A stretch of 52,398 nucleotides of DNA from Polynucleobacter sp. AM-25C3 (GCF_018882335.1 NZ_JACVOS010000015.1:1-52398); one strand, 5' to 3'. Shown: positions 36,761 through 46,041, numbered from the stretch's first letter. The notes: generated by a model from the sequence alone, not told the origin. A program made the numbers and translations.

Positions 36761-39100
36761 ATGAAGCCAGAAATTTCCCTATCCACACCCCCTCCGCCAA
36801 ATCATTGGACTAGCGTTTTAATGGGATCCCAGCATCCCATCCAAGACCTTGACTCAATACTGGCTTGGGTCGAGCTAGATCTTGATGCAGAAATGCGCTT
36901 TAAGAAAAGCCTGCTTTGTTTGATTCCATCTGGGCTCATTTGGGTAGATGGCAAGCGTTCAGAATTCTGGCCGCTGAGCTCTGGGGCTCATCTTTTGCAT
37001 GGGGATCATGCTGGCGTAGGGCACCTTAAACTGGAATCTGAGACTAGTTTGCTCAGGCTTTGGTACTTCACCTTGGCAGTAAATCCTCAAATCTTGCGTT
37101 TACAGAGCAGCTTCAAGCAGCTTGCTCGTGGTGATGGAGCTAAGCAAGCAGTTCAGGAGTCTTCTGAATACGATAAGCAGGTATGCCCGGTTTGCTTGAG
37201 CCCCAAGCCTGCCAATTCTGATGCTTGCCCGACTTGCGATCCAGAGGAGGATGCACCTCCATCCACTTGGACCTTATTTAAGTTGTGGTGTTTTGCTCGC
37301 CCCTACAAAAAAGAACTTTTACTGGGTTTTGTCCTGACTTTGCTGTCAACAGGCGCAACCCTGATTCCGCCATACCTCACGATGCCTTTGATGGATCACG
37401 TGTTGATTCCTTATGAAAAAGGCAATCCGATTGATTTTGATTTAGCAAGTAAGTATCTGCTTGCCTTGTTTGCGGCGGCTATCGTGGCTTGGGGCTTAGG
37501 TTGGTGGAAAACCTACCTCCTAGCTTTGGTAAGTGAACGTATTGGCGCAGATTTACGTAACACGACCTTTGAGCATTTACTCAAACTGTCCTTGGAGTAT
37601 TTTGGCGGCAAAAGAACGGGCGACTTAATTGCACGTATCGGTGCTGAGACTGATCGTATTTGCGTATTTCTATCGCTCTACGCTCTAGACTTTGCAACGG
37701 ATGTGCTGATGATCGCGATGACCGCTGCGATTTTGGTTTCAATTGATCCACTATTGGCCTTGGTAACGCTTGCACCATTGCCATTCATTGTTTGGATGAT
37801 TCATGTAGTCCGCGACAAGCTCCGTTTTGGTTTTGAAAAGATTGATCGCATTTGGTCTGAGGTCACCAATATCTTGGCTGACACCATTCCAGGTATTCGT
37901 GTAGTCAAAGCATTTGCTCAAGAAGATCGTGAGCTCAAGCGTTTTGTCGATTCCAATAAACACAATTTACAAATTAATGATCGCGTTAACCGAGTTTGGG
38001 GATTATTTTCCCCAACAGTCACGCTCTTAACTGAAACTGGCCTCTTAGTGGTGTGGGGTTTTGGTATTTGGCAGGTCGCCCATCAAAAGGTAACCGTAGG
38101 TGTATTGATTGCATTCCTTGCTTACATTGGCCGTTTTTATATTCGACTAGATTCAATGAGTCGGATTGTTTCGCATACACAAAAAGCAGCTGCTGGTGCG
38201 AAACGCATCTTTGATATTTTGGATCACGTTTCTAGCGTTCCCGAGCCTATCAATCCGGCTCCTTTGGGTGAAGTCAAAGGCCGCATCTCCCTACGGGGCG
38301 TGGGTTTCCGCTATGGCAATCGTGCGGTATCTAAGGGGATTGATCTGGATATTGCGCCTGGAGAAATGATTGGCCTAGTGGGTCACAGCGGCTCTGGCAA
38401 GAGCACTTTGGTGAACCTCATTTGCCGCTTCTATGATGTGAGCGCTGGTTCGATCGCTTTGGATGGGCGCGATATTCGTAGCATCGGAATTGCTGACTAT
38501 CGCAAGTGCATCGGCTTAGTTCTACAAGAGCCATTCTTGTTCTTTGGCACGATCGCAGAAAATATTGCCTATGGCAAACCAGAAGCGACTCGAGAAGAAA
38601 TCATTGAAGCTGCGCGCGCTGCCCATGCTCATGAATTTATTCTGCGCCTACCACTGGGTTACGACTCTTTGGTTGGTGAGCGTGGTCAATCACTTTCAGG
38701 TGGTGAGCGTCAACGCATTTCAATTGCACGTGCGCTATTAATTAATCCAAGCATTCTGATTTTGGATGAAGCTACATCTTCAGTCGACACGACAACTGAA
38801 AAAGAAATTCAGCGCGCTTTAGATAATTTGGTCAAAGGCCGCACAACCATTGCAATTGCACATCGTCTTTCTACGTTGAGAAAAGCAGATCGCTTGGTGG
38901 TGCTAGATAAAGGTGAGATCGTGGAGATTGGCTCGCATGATGAGTTGATGGATGCGCAGGGTGCGTACTACGCCTTGTATCAAGCGCAGCTCCGTCATGC
39001 TGCAGAGCTCGTTGAAGGTGGCGCTATTGGTGAAAGTATTGATGAAGGCGAAGAAGAACGCTTGCAAGTCATAGCCAAAGAAACTGGGGGCGGGGTATGA
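36761..39100 (+). CDS. cyanophycin-locus ABC transporter, fused permease-ATPase
   Basis: This 779-residue half-transporter of the exporter type has three parts. The N-terminal soluble region (about residues 1-170) carries a zinc-ribbon-like CPVCLSPKPANSDACPTC near residue 142. Six membrane helices follow (from about 185 to 460). The nucleotide-binding domain has GHSGSGKSTL (Walker A), LSGGERQRISIARAL (signature), ILDEATSSVD (Walker B) and AHRLSTL. It is divergent from the cyanophycin synthetases and overlaps the DUF1854 gene by four bases. Its family is known from cyanophycin loci, but the substrate is unknown. Confidence 0.9.
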   Translation: MKPEISLSTPPPPNHWTSVLMGSQHPIQDLDSILAWVELDLDAEMRFKKSLLCLIPSGLIWVDGKRSEFWPLSSGAHLLHGDHAGVGHLKLESETSLLRLWYFTLAVNPQILRLQSSFKQLARGDGAKQAVQESSEYDKQVCPVCLSPKPANSDACPTCDPEEDAPPSTWTLFKLWCFARPYKKELLLGFVLTLLSTGATLIPPYLTMPLMDHVLIPYEKGNPIDFDLASKYLLALFAAAIVAWGLGWWKTYLLALVSERIGADLRNTTFEHLLKLSLEYFGGKRTGDLIARIGAETDRICVFLSLYALDFATDVLMIAMTAAILVSIDPLLALVTLAPLPFIVWMIHVVRDKLRFGFEKIDRIWSEVTNILADTIPGIRVVKAFAQEDRELKRFVDSNKHNLQINDRVNRVWGLFSPTVTLLTETGLLVVWGFGIWQVAHQKVTVGVLIAFLAYIGRFYIRLDSMSRIVSHTQKAAAGAKRIFDILDHVSSVPEPINPAPLGEVKGRISLRGVGFRYGNRAVSKGIDLDIAPGEMIGLVGHSGSGKSTLVNLICRFYDVSAGSIALDGRDIRSIGIADYRKCIGLVLQEPFLFFGTIAENIAYGKPEATREEIIEAARAAHAHEFILRLPLGYDSLVGERGQSLSGGERQRISIARALLINPSILILDEATSSVDTTTEKEIQRALDNLVKGRTTIAIAHRLSTLRKADRLVVLDKGEIVEIGSHDELMDAQGAYYALYQAQLRHAAELVEGGAIGESIDEGEEERLQVIAKETGGGV

Positions 39101-39573
39101 GCCATTATCAAAAGTCACATACGCTCGAGCGAGATTCGCTCGGTCGCCTAGTGCTGATCGACGCAAGTGGCAATTACCATGTCGGGGTTTATCCGGTCAG
39201 AGCCTTTCCGATTACCGCTCCAGGAGCTGGAATCTCCATCATGGATCAGTCCGGCAAAGAGTTGTGTTGGTTTGACAACCTTGGCGCTATTCCGGAGGCT
39301 GAATTAGGGTTGATTGAAGAAGAAATGGCTGCCCGCGAGTTCATGCCAGTCATTGAAAAAATTACCAAGGTATCCACTTTTGCTACCCCGAGTATTTGGG
39401 ATATTGAAACTGACCGTGGCCCCACCAGAATCCGCCTCAAAGCAGAGGAGGATATTCGTCGAATTGCTGGTAATACTCTTCTCATTGCCGATTCCAATGG
39501 CCTGCAATTTTTGATTAAAGATTCCACTCAGTTAGATAAGGTGAGTAAGAAGCTTTTAGATCGATTCCGCTAG
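39097..39573 (+). CDS. DUF1854 family protein, cyanophycin-associated
   Basis: This 158-residue soluble protein has HTLERDSLGRLVLIDASGNYHVGVYPVRAFPI, SIMDQSGKELCWFDNL and RRIAGNTLLIADSNGLQFLIKD, which mark the DUF1854 family regularly found with the ABC transporter and cyanophycin synthetases. Its role is unknown. Its start overlaps the transporter stop (ATGA), so the two are translationally coupled and probably act together. The N-terminal part of the transporter resembles a related domain only in general character. Confidence 0.88.
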   Translation: MSHYQKSHTLERDSLGRLVLIDASGNYHVGVYPVRAFPITAPGAGISIMDQSGKELCWFDNLGAIPEAELGLIEEEMAAREFMPVIEKITKVSTFATPSIWDIETDRGPTRIRLKAEEDIRRIAGNTLLIADSNGLQFLIKDSTQLDKVSKKLLDRFR

Positions 39574-39602
39574 AATAAAACTGCGCAGCTATCACTAGTA
39601 GC

Positions 39603-39678
39603 GCCGCTTTAGCTCAGTTGGTAGAGCAGTTCATTCGTAATGAAAAGGTCGCCAGTTCGATTCCGGCAAGCGGCACCA
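39603..39678 (+). tRNA. tRNA-Thr (CGU anticodon)
   Basis: The cloverleaf is complete. The acceptor GCCGCTT pairs with AAGCGGC, the D arm is GCTC-AGTTGGTA-GAGC, and the anticodon loop TTCGTAA has CGT at 39636-39638. The T arm is GCCAG-TTCGATT-CCGGC with one mismatch, and the CCA end is encoded. The outermost anticodon-stem pair is G-A rather than Watson-Crick. It begins 29 bases after the DUF1854 stop. Confidence 0.95.
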
Positions 39679-39845
39679 AAATTCCTTATCAGGGTAATTA
39701 CTGATGAGCTAGTGTTACCCCTAACTGCCCATTTAGCAATTATTGATGGCAATCAAGTGTTCATGTCCCAAGTTGCATAAAAATCCTTACATAACAAAGA
39801 AAAGCCAAAGTAATATTGGTATTCAAATTTTTTGGAGGAGCGTTC

Positions 39846-40850
39846 ATGAAGATGAAGTTAAAAGGGGCATTGATTTCCACCGCATTAGCCCTCGGTGCTG
39901 CTGCTGTTTCACCTGCATTTGCTGCTTGGGAGCCAACTAAACCGGTTGAGTTCATCATTCCTGCCGGCCCTGGCGGTGGTGCTGATCAAATGGCCCGCAT
40001 GATCCAAGGCATCATCACTAAAAATAACCTCATGAAACAGGCCATCATTCCAGTGAATAAGTCTGCTGGTGCTGGTGCTGAAGGCTTCTTGGCAATCAAA
40101 GATGCCAAAGGCGATCCTAATAAGATCGTTATCACGCTTTCAAACTTATTTACCACTCCATTGGCGACTGGCGTTCCTTTCAACTGGAAGGATATTACCC
40201 CGGTAGCTATGTTGGCTTTAGACCAGTTTGTATTGTGGGATAACGCTGACAAGCCATATAAAACAGCCAAAGAATATATCGATGCCGCTAAAGCAGCTGG
40301 CCCAGGTAAATTCAAAATGGGTGGTACTGGCTCTAAGCAAGAGGATCAAATAATTACCGTTGCCCTTGAAAAAGCGACTGGTGCTAAGTTCACCTACATC
40401 CCATTTAAAGGGGGTGGCGACGTTGCTGTTCAGCTCGTAGGTAATCACATTGATTCTTCTGTGAATAACCCAATCGAAGCAGTAGCTCAATGGCGTGCAA
40501 ACAAATTACGTGCTTTGTGCGTATTTGATGACACACGTATGCCTTATAAAGAGAAGATCACTGCAACCCAATCATGGAACGATGTTCCAACCTGTAAAGA
40601 GGTTGGGGTGCCCACTGATTACGTGATGTTGCGTGGCATCTTCATGGCGCCAGGCGTAACTCAAGAGCAAGTTGACTTTTATGTGAACTTGTTCAAAAAA
40701 GTGCGCGAGACACCAGAGTGGAAAAAATTCATGGCTGACGGTGCATTCAATCAAACATTTATGACCGGTAAAGAATTCACTAACTGGTTGACTTTGAATG
40801 AAGTGCTCCACAAACAGTTAATGACCGAAGCTGGTTTCTTGGCTAAGTAA
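39846..40850 (+). CDS. tctC: tripartite tricarboxylate transporter solute-binding protein (Bug family)
   Basis: This 334-residue periplasmic binding protein has a signal peptide cleaved near SPAFA. The mature start WEPTKPVEFIIPAGPGGGADQMAR is the Bug/TctC ligand-binding entry, and GGTGSKQEDQ and FKGGGDVAVQLVGNHID are further family segments. The ATG at 39846 follows GGAGG with normal spacing. tctB and tctA follow after an intergenic terminator, a common arrangement that lets the binding protein be made in excess. The ligand is likely a di- or tricarboxylate but cannot be specified. Confidence 0.94.
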   Translation: MKMKLKGALISTALALGAAAVSPAFAAWEPTKPVEFIIPAGPGGGADQMARMIQGIITKNNLMKQAIIPVNKSAGAGAEGFLAIKDAKGDPNKIVITLSNLFTTPLATGVPFNWKDITPVAMLALDQFVLWDNADKPYKTAKEYIDAAKAAGPGKFKMGGTGSKQEDQIITVALEKATGAKFTYIPFKGGGDVAVQLVGNHIDSSVNNPIEAVAQWRANKLRALCVFDDTRMPYKEKITATQSWNDVPTCKEVGVPTDYVMLRGIFMAPGVTQEQVDFYVNLFKKVRETPEWKKFMADGAFNQTFMTGKEFTNWLTLNEVLHKQLMTEAGFLAK

Positions 40851-40864
40851 TCGCTGGATACAAG

Positions 40865-40897
40865 ATAGGGCCTCTGCGAGGAGGTCCTATTTTTTTG
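40865..40897 (+). terminator. attenuating terminator between tctC and tctB
   Basis: ATAGGGCCT (40865-40873) pairs with AGGTCCTAT (40882-40890, one G-T pair), followed by a tract of seven T residues. It lies 14 bases after tctC, inside the transporter operon, so partial termination would lower tctB and tctA expression relative to tctC. Confidence 0.85.
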
Positions 40898-40971
40898 AAC
40901 GCAAAACGTAATAATTATCAGCATTAAAAGTAAAGCAGTATTAATTAACCATCTATTGGCGAACGAAGCAC

Positions 40972-41499
40972 ATGTCTGAACATACAAATAATTCAAATCA
41001 AGAATCGGTTATCAGCGTCAGGATGATGGATATCATCACCTCCCTCTTGTTTATTGCCGTAGGGCTTGTGGTGATGACTGGAAGTATTAAGTTGGGTGCT
41101 AGCTGGGGTAGCGATGGCCCAGAAGCCGGCTACTTTCCTTTTTATATCAGCTTGATCATCATTCTTTCCAGCGTTGTTACGCTCTATCAATCCGCAGTAG
41201 TAGATAGAAAAAAGAAAAAAGAATCTTTTGTTGATAAAGAATCTTTCAAGCAAGTAATGGCCGTATTGTTGCCTGCCATCGTCTTTGTTCTTGGTGTTCA
41301 ATTAGTTGGTATTTATGTATCTTCTGTAATTTATATCGCTATCTTTATGGTCTGGCTGGGCAAGTACCCAGTGTGGAAGGCAATAGCAGTTTCTGTTGGA
41401 GTGAGCGCATCTCTCTATCTGATGTTCGAGTACTGGTTCCAAGTACCGTTGCCACACGGCTCATGGATTAATCCGCTTGAATTTCTTGGCGTGCAATAA
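40972..41499 (+). CDS. tctB: tripartite tricarboxylate transporter small membrane subunit
   Basis: TctB has 175 residues and four predicted membrane segments, beginning after a polar N-terminus (MDIITSLLFIAVGLVVMTGSI). GPEAGYFPFYISLIIILSSVVTLYQS is the conserved TctB loop and helix. It lies between tctC and tctA, which supports the assignment. Confidence 0.9.
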   Translation: MSEHTNNSNQESVISVRMMDIITSLLFIAVGLVVMTGSIKLGASWGSDGPEAGYFPFYISLIIILSSVVTLYQSAVVDRKKKKESFVDKESFKQVMAVLLPAIVFVLGVQLVGIYVSSVIYIAIFMVWLGKYPVWKAIAVSVGVSASLYLMFEYWFQVPLPHGSWINPLEFLGVQ

Positions 41500-41541
41500 A
41501 AAAATAACTATTAAAAAAGATTAGAAAAGAAGGAGTTCAAG

Positions 41542-43041
41542 TTGGAAGAAATTAGCGCTCTATTCGGCGGCTTTGCCGTTGCAATGACACCCTTTAACTT
41601 GTTGTTAATGCTGGTTGGTGTCACTCTTGGCATAATCATTGGTGTGTTGCCGGGCCTAGGCGGTGCTAACGGAATTGCGATTCTGTTGCCATTGACCTTC
41701 ACGATGCCACCAACTTCTGCAATCATCATGCTCTCCTGTATCTACTGGGGTGCATTGTTTGGCGGTGCGATTACATCCGTGCTCTTTAATATTCCTGGTG
41801 AGCCGTGGTCTGTTGCGACAACCTTTGATGGTTACCCAATGGCTCGTAACGGTAAAGCGGGTGAGGCATTGACTGCGGCATTCACATCTTCATTTGTTGG
41901 TGCGTTCTTTGCGATTGTGATGATCACCTTCTTGGCTCCATTAGTCGCTAAGTTTGCCTTGCAATTTGGACCCCCCGAGTTTTTCTCGGTGTATTTGCTA
42001 ACCTTCTGTAGTTTTGTGGGTATGAATAAGGGGTCACCATTCAAAACAATCTCCGCCATGATGCTGGGCTTCGCTTTAGCTACCGTTGGTATGGATACCG
42101 TAACTGGTCAATTGCGTTTGACATTTGGCAATCATGAATTGATGCGCGGCTTTGACTTCTTGATTGCCGTTATCGGTTTGTTCGGTATTGGCGAGATTCT
42201 TCTTTCAATGGAAGAGGGCTTGGCATTCCACGGTGCCGCTGCGAAGATTCGTCGCCAAGTGGTGTTGGAGACTTGGGCTAAGTTACCTAAGTACTGGGCT
42301 ACCTCATTGCGTAGTTGCTTAATTGGTTGCTGGATGGGTATCACGCCAGGCGGCGCAACCCCAGCTTCTTTTATGGCTTACGGTGTTGCTAAGCGGGTTT
42401 CTAAGAATGGCGAGAACTTCGGTAAGGGCGAAATGGAAGGTATTATTGCTCCAGAAACAGCGGCTCATGCTGCTGGTACCGCTGCCTTATTGCCTATGTT
42501 GTCCTTAGGAATTCCAGGATCACCAACGGCTGCTGTGTTGCTAGGTGGGTTGTTGATCTGGGGTTTACAGCCAGGCCCATTACTCTTCGTTGAGAAACCA
42601 GACTTTGTTTGGGGCTTGATCGCTAGTATGTATCTAGGTAACTTGGCTGGCTTGTTCGTTGTATTGACTTGCGTCCCCTTGTTTGCCTCCATTTTGAGAA
42701 TTCCATTCTCAATCATCGCTCCAGTCATTATTGTGATTTGTGCGGTAGGTGCATATACAGTCCATAACGCTACCTTTGACGTTTGGTTGATGATGGGCTT
42801 TGGTGTGGTTGGATACGTCTTTAAGAAACTCGACTACCCAATGGCCCCGATGGTCTTAGCTCTAGTCTTGGGCGATCGAGCGGAAGATTCTTTCCGTCAG
42901 TCGATGCTGATGTCTCAAGGTAGCGTAGATGTCTTTTTCTCTAACTACTTAGTAGCTGGCATTACTACTCTGGCTTTAGTGTTGCTCTTCTGGCCTTTAG
43001 TTGGAAAGTTGATTGGCAAGAAGAAGGTGGCTGCTGCATAG
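41542..43041 (+). CDS. tctA: tripartite tricarboxylate transporter large membrane subunit
   Basis: This is the 499-residue transport subunit with about 11-12 membrane helices. LGIIIGVLPGLGGANGIAILLPLTF and GALFGGAITSVLFNIPGEPWSVATTFDGYPMA are the TctA signatures, and LSLGIPGSPTAAVLLGGL is the matching second-repeat motif. The start is taken as TTG at 41542, preceded by AAGGAG at good spacing. A strong terminator closes the operon. Confidence 0.95.
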   Translation: MEEISALFGGFAVAMTPFNLLLMLVGVTLGIIIGVLPGLGGANGIAILLPLTFTMPPTSAIIMLSCIYWGALFGGAITSVLFNIPGEPWSVATTFDGYPMARNGKAGEALTAAFTSSFVGAFFAIVMITFLAPLVAKFALQFGPPEFFSVYLLTFCSFVGMNKGSPFKTISAMMLGFALATVGMDTVTGQLRLTFGNHELMRGFDFLIAVIGLFGIGEILLSMEEGLAFHGAAAKIRRQVVLETWAKLPKYWATSLRSCLIGCWMGITPGGATPASFMAYGVAKRVSKNGENFGKGEMEGIIAPETAAHAAGTAALLPMLSLGIPGSPTAAVLLGGLLIWGLQPGPLLFVEKPDFVWGLIASMYLGNLAGLFVVLTCVPLFASILRIPFSIIAPVIIVICAVGAYTVHNATFDVWLMMGFGVVGYVFKKLDYPMAPMVLALVLGDRAEDSFRQSMLMSQGSVDVFFSNYLVAGITTLALVLLFWPLVGKLIGKKKVAAA

Positions 43042-43067
43042 CGTTAAAAGCTGATATTTGGCGGTAG

Positions 43068-43090
43068 AAGGGGGCGTAAGCCCCCTTTTT
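43068..43090 (+). terminator. intrinsic terminator after tctA
   Basis: AAGGGGGC (43068-43075) and GCCCCCTT (43080-43087) form an 8-bp GC-rich stem with a GTAA tetraloop and a following T tract. It separates the carboxylate transporter from the copper island. Confidence 0.93.
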
Positions 43091-43128
43091 CTATTGCCGT
43101 CCAAGGAATCCGATAAAATCCCTAAATC

Positions 43129-43503
43129 ATGAATTTCCGCAAAAATCGCCTCATTCACTGGATTGCTGCTCTAGCAATCGCAATGAGTGCGCTTGCGCCA
43201 GCAGTTTCTCAAGCGGTATCGCTTGCTAAGCATGGCCAAGGTTTTGCAATGGAAATTTGCGCAGCAGATGGTACTAAATCTCTGATGAATGTTCAGGATG
43301 ATGAGCGGACCGATCTCGCGGATTCCATGCAGCCTTGTCCATACTGCGTAACTCATGACGAGCTTACTATCGCATTCAATACCAATTTAAGTATTCAATC
43401 CCCTCAGGGATTTGCATTATTTCCTAAGCTTTTTTATCAGTCCCCCAAACCACTCGCTGTTTGGTTTGCTCCACCTTCTACAGCACCTCCTACACAAGCC
43501 TAG
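43129..43503 (+). CDS. DUF2946 protein, CruR-type copper-responsive leader ORF (copy 1)
   Basis: This 124-residue protein has an N-terminal hydrophobic segment (residues 9-30). Cysteines are Cys44 (in MEIC) and Cys70-Pro-Tyr-Cys73, and the C-terminus ends in TAPPTQA. DUF2946 proteins of this form head copper operons. In Bordetella pertussis the founding member CruR was reported to sense copper through CxxC during synthesis and to relieve arrest at a C-terminal RAPP motif, causing Rho-dependent termination. The Arg of RAPP is Thr here. No Shine-Dalgarno precedes the ATG; TAAAAT at 43114-43119 could be a -10 giving a nearly leaderless mRNA. It is nearly identical to copy 2 over its first 132 bases. 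Confidence 0.85.
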   Translation: MNFRKNRLIHWIAALAIAMSALAPAVSQAVSLAKHGQGFAMEICAADGTKSLMNVQDDERTDLADSMQPCPYCVTHDELTIAFNTNLSIQSPQGFALFPKLFYQSPKPLAVWFAPPSTAPPTQA

Positions 43504-43516
43504 TTCATTCATTAGG

Positions 43517-43555
43517 GCATAGCCTAGCTATGCAATATGGCGACAACAAGTTGCC
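43517..43555 (+). promoter_or_regulatory. two-hairpin RNA element downstream of cruR copy 1
   Basis: Hairpin 1 is GCATAGC (43517-43523), CTA loop, GCTATGC (43527-43533), seven perfect pairs. Hairpin 2 is GGCGAC (43539-43544), AACAA loop, GTTGCC (43550-43555). It starts 13 bases after the DUF2946 stop and ends 22 bases before the next start codon. The same arrangement follows the other two DUF2946 genes. Confidence 0.65.
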
Positions 43556-43577
43556 GTGATCTTGTGTGGAGAAGTAC

Positions 43578-43757
43578 ATGTTTTTATCTGAAAAAGTTTC
43601 ATTACGCCTAAAGCGAGTCTATATCGGCATTGCCATGGGCATAGCGATTTGGCTCTTGTATGCCAGCTATCTCATTCTTTCAAACGCAATCAATACCCAT
43701 ACCCCCTTAGGTAGCGCAGAGCTTGTGCTCACGCCAATTGCGCCCATTCAGAAATAA
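43578..43757 (+). CDS. small single-pass membrane protein of the copper island
   Basis: This 59-residue protein begins MFLSEKVSLRLKRVY. It has one hydrophobic helix (YIGIAMGIAIWLLYASYLIL) followed by a polar, probably periplasmic, tail of about 22 residues (TPLGSAELVLTPIAPIQK). The ATG at 43578 follows GGAG at seven-base spacing. I do not recognise a family. It lies between the leader ORF and the TonB receptor, the position that a secreted copper-uptake protein holds in module 2, so a role in copper uptake or TonB coupling is possible but unproven. Confidence 0.6.
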   Translation: MFLSEKVSLRLKRVYIGIAMGIAIWLLYASYLILSNAINTHTPLGSAELVLTPIAPIQK

Positions 43758-43794
43758 ATCAAATTAATTAGCCATTAAAAATATTGGAGTAAAT

Positions 43795-46005
43795 ATGAAC
43801 GTATTAAAAGTAACGCCGATAGCCTTAGTTGCATCTTTGATGCTCACTAATGCATACGGTCAAACCGCCCCTAATCTAGATACCCTTACTGTGACGGGTA
43901 TTCAGGAGGCGCCACTCACTCAAACAACACTTGTGGGTAAAGAGCTTAATCAGTCGCGTGTAAATACCCCCAATACTGCAGCTATGCTCCTGAATATCCC
44001 CGGTGTAAGCATGTATACCGGTGGAGGTGTTTCTGGATTGCCATCAATACATGGTTTAGCGGACGACCGCGTGGCAGTCAAAGTTGACGGCTTAGATTTA
44101 ATCTCATCTTGCCCAAATCACATGAACTCACCACTCTCCTATATCAGCCCATCCAATGTTGGTAGTATCAAAGTGATCACCGGCCTCTCGCCAGTGAGTG
44201 CTGGTGGCGATAGCTTGGGTGGCGTGGTATCAGTGCAATCACTTCCCCCAGTCTTTGCCAAAAAAGGTGAGACACTTACCCAAGGTGAGGTTGGTGCATC
44301 GTATAGCAGCAATGCATCTGCTATTGGTGGAAATTTGAATGTCACGGCAGCAGGCGATGAGTTCAGTGCCAATTACACGGTTGATTCTGTAAAGGCGGGA
44401 AATTACACAGCTGGTGGTAATTTCAAGCCAGCTGGGAACGGTATTTCCCCAAGCACAGTCGGTGCCACTAAATACATTGCTACCAATCAGCAACTTTCAT
44501 TAGCTTGGCAAAAAGACAACCACTTAGTTGAATTTAAGGCTGGCTATCAATTTATTCCATTCGAAGGTTATGCAAACCAACGTATGGATATGACGAAGAA
44601 TATTGGTTCTCAATTTAATCTGAAATATACCGGTCAATATGATTGGGGGAAATTAGAGGTCCAAGCCTATAACCAGATGGTTAACCACCAGATGGATGAC
44701 AACGTAGGAGCAAGAACATCTGGAGCTATGCCGATGTTGACATCCAGCTCTACTAATGGAGCCATCATCAAAGGCACTTTACCCATTTCCGAAACTCAGC
44801 TAGCTAGAGTGGGAACGGAGTGGCAGGGGTATAAGTTGAATGACTGGTGGCCACCAACATCATCGGCCCCAAATGGAATGATGAGTCCCAACACTTTCCA
44901 GAATATCAGCAACGGCACGCGTGAGCGGCTTGCATTGTTTGGTGAACTAGAGCAGCAGTGGTCTAAAGAGTGGATGAGTCTAGGTGGCATTCGGGTAGAA
45001 CAGGTTGGATCCAATGCTGGGGATGTTCAGGGATACAGCAATGCTAATCGCACTCCAGGAACCATGATGATGCCCATGGGTATGCCTACAAACTATTTGC
45101 GTGACTCTAACGCATTTAATGCTCAGCAACACAAGCAAACTGATTACAACTGGGACTTAACTGCACTTTCTCGATACAAGCCAGATAACAATCAAAACTA
45201 TGAAGCTGGTTATTCACGTAAGACAAGATCCCCCAATCTTTATGAGCGTTACTCTTGGTCTACTTCACCCATGTCTGCAATTATGAATAACTTTGTTGGT
45301 GATGGTAACGGTTACGTTGGAAGTGTTACTCTTGCGCCAGAAGTGGCTAATACCGTGAGTTTAGCTACTGACTGGCACGATGCCAATAAGGAATTCTGGG
45401 GAATAAAGGCTAACCCTTATTACACCTATGTCAGTAACTACATTGACGCGATTTGCAATACCTCATCATCTTCAGCACCATGTAAAGCAAATCAATTCAA
45501 TGTACTGAAGTACGCAAATCAAGACGCCCAGCTATATGGCCTAGATTTATCAGGCAATGTGATGTTGGGTAAGTTGCAGCAATTAGGTAGCTTCCAAATG
45601 ACTGGTTTAGCCTCGTATACCCGCGGGCAAAACGTAACCGCTGGAACCAATCTTTACAACATCATGCCGCTAAACGGTACGGTTGGTTTGGTGCAGTATC
45701 TTGGCGCTAATTGGACCAATACCATTCAAGGACAGTTTGTGACTTCTAAGACAAATGTGAATTCCGTTAGAAATGAAATTGCCACTGGTGGATATTCATT
45801 ATTCAATCTTCGTTCTTCATATGATGATAAAAAATATCGCGTGAACTTTGGTATTGAGAACTTGCTGAATAAACTCTATGCATTGCCACAAGGTGGCGCT
45901 TATTTAGGGCAAGGTAACACGATGTCCATGAATGGCGTAGCTTGGGGTACGGGAGTTGCTGGCATGGGTAGAACTTTCTATGTCTCAGCCAACATGAAGT
46001 TTTAA
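43795..46005 (+). CDS. TonB-dependent copper receptor, OprC/NosA-like
   Basis: This 736-residue outer-membrane receptor has a signal peptide cleaved near NAYG-QT and a TonB-box-like DTLTVTG. The plug domain contains LLNIPGVSMYTGGGVSGLPSIHG and SCPNHMNSPLSYI, whose Cys/His/Met-containing loop is typical of the copper receptors OprC and NosA. The barrel ends in GIENLLNKLYALPQGGAYLGQG and a final aromatic strand (YVSANMKF). Extracellular loops are rich in Met (PGTMMMPMGMP), consistent with Cu(I) binding. It sits in module 1 behind the CruR-like leader. Confidence 0.9.
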   Translation: MNVLKVTPIALVASLMLTNAYGQTAPNLDTLTVTGIQEAPLTQTTLVGKELNQSRVNTPNTAAMLLNIPGVSMYTGGGVSGLPSIHGLADDRVAVKVDGLDLISSCPNHMNSPLSYISPSNVGSIKVITGLSPVSAGGDSLGGVVSVQSLPPVFAKKGETLTQGEVGASYSSNASAIGGNLNVTAAGDEFSANYTVDSVKAGNYTAGGNFKPAGNGISPSTVGATKYIATNQQLSLAWQKDNHLVEFKAGYQFIPFEGYANQRMDMTKNIGSQFNLKYTGQYDWGKLEVQAYNQMVNHQMDDNVGARTSGAMPMLTSSSTNGAIIKGTLPISETQLARVGTEWQGYKLNDWWPPTSSAPNGMMSPNTFQNISNGTRERLALFGELEQQWSKEWMSLGGIRVEQVGSNAGDVQGYSNANRTPGTMMMPMGMPTNYLRDSNAFNAQQHKQTDYNWDLTALSRYKPDNNQNYEAGYSRKTRSPNLYERYSWSTSPMSAIMNNFVGDGNGYVGSVTLAPEVANTVSLATDWHDANKEFWGIKANPYYTYVSNYIDAICNTSSSSAPCKANQFNVLKYANQDAQLYGLDLSGNVMLGKLQQLGSFQMTGLASYTRGQNVTAGTNLYNIMPLNGTVGLVQYLGANWTNTIQGQFVTSKTNVNSVRNEIATGGYSLFNLRSSYDDKKYRVNFGIENLLNKLYALPQGGAYLGQGNTMSMNGVAWGTGVAGMGRTFYVSANMKF

Positions 46006-46041
46006 GCAGTTAATTACCTAAGATAAAAGACGAGGGAAGCG

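Noticed and set aside
39603..39678. tRNA-Thr as an integration site of a genomic island
   Set aside because: No integrase gene or duplicated tRNA 3' end is visible nearby; the flanking genes look like resident chromosome.
43759..43794. Cobalamin riboswitch upstream of the TonB receptors
   Set aside because: No B12 box or matching core was seen; gaps are too short, and the receptors look copper-type.
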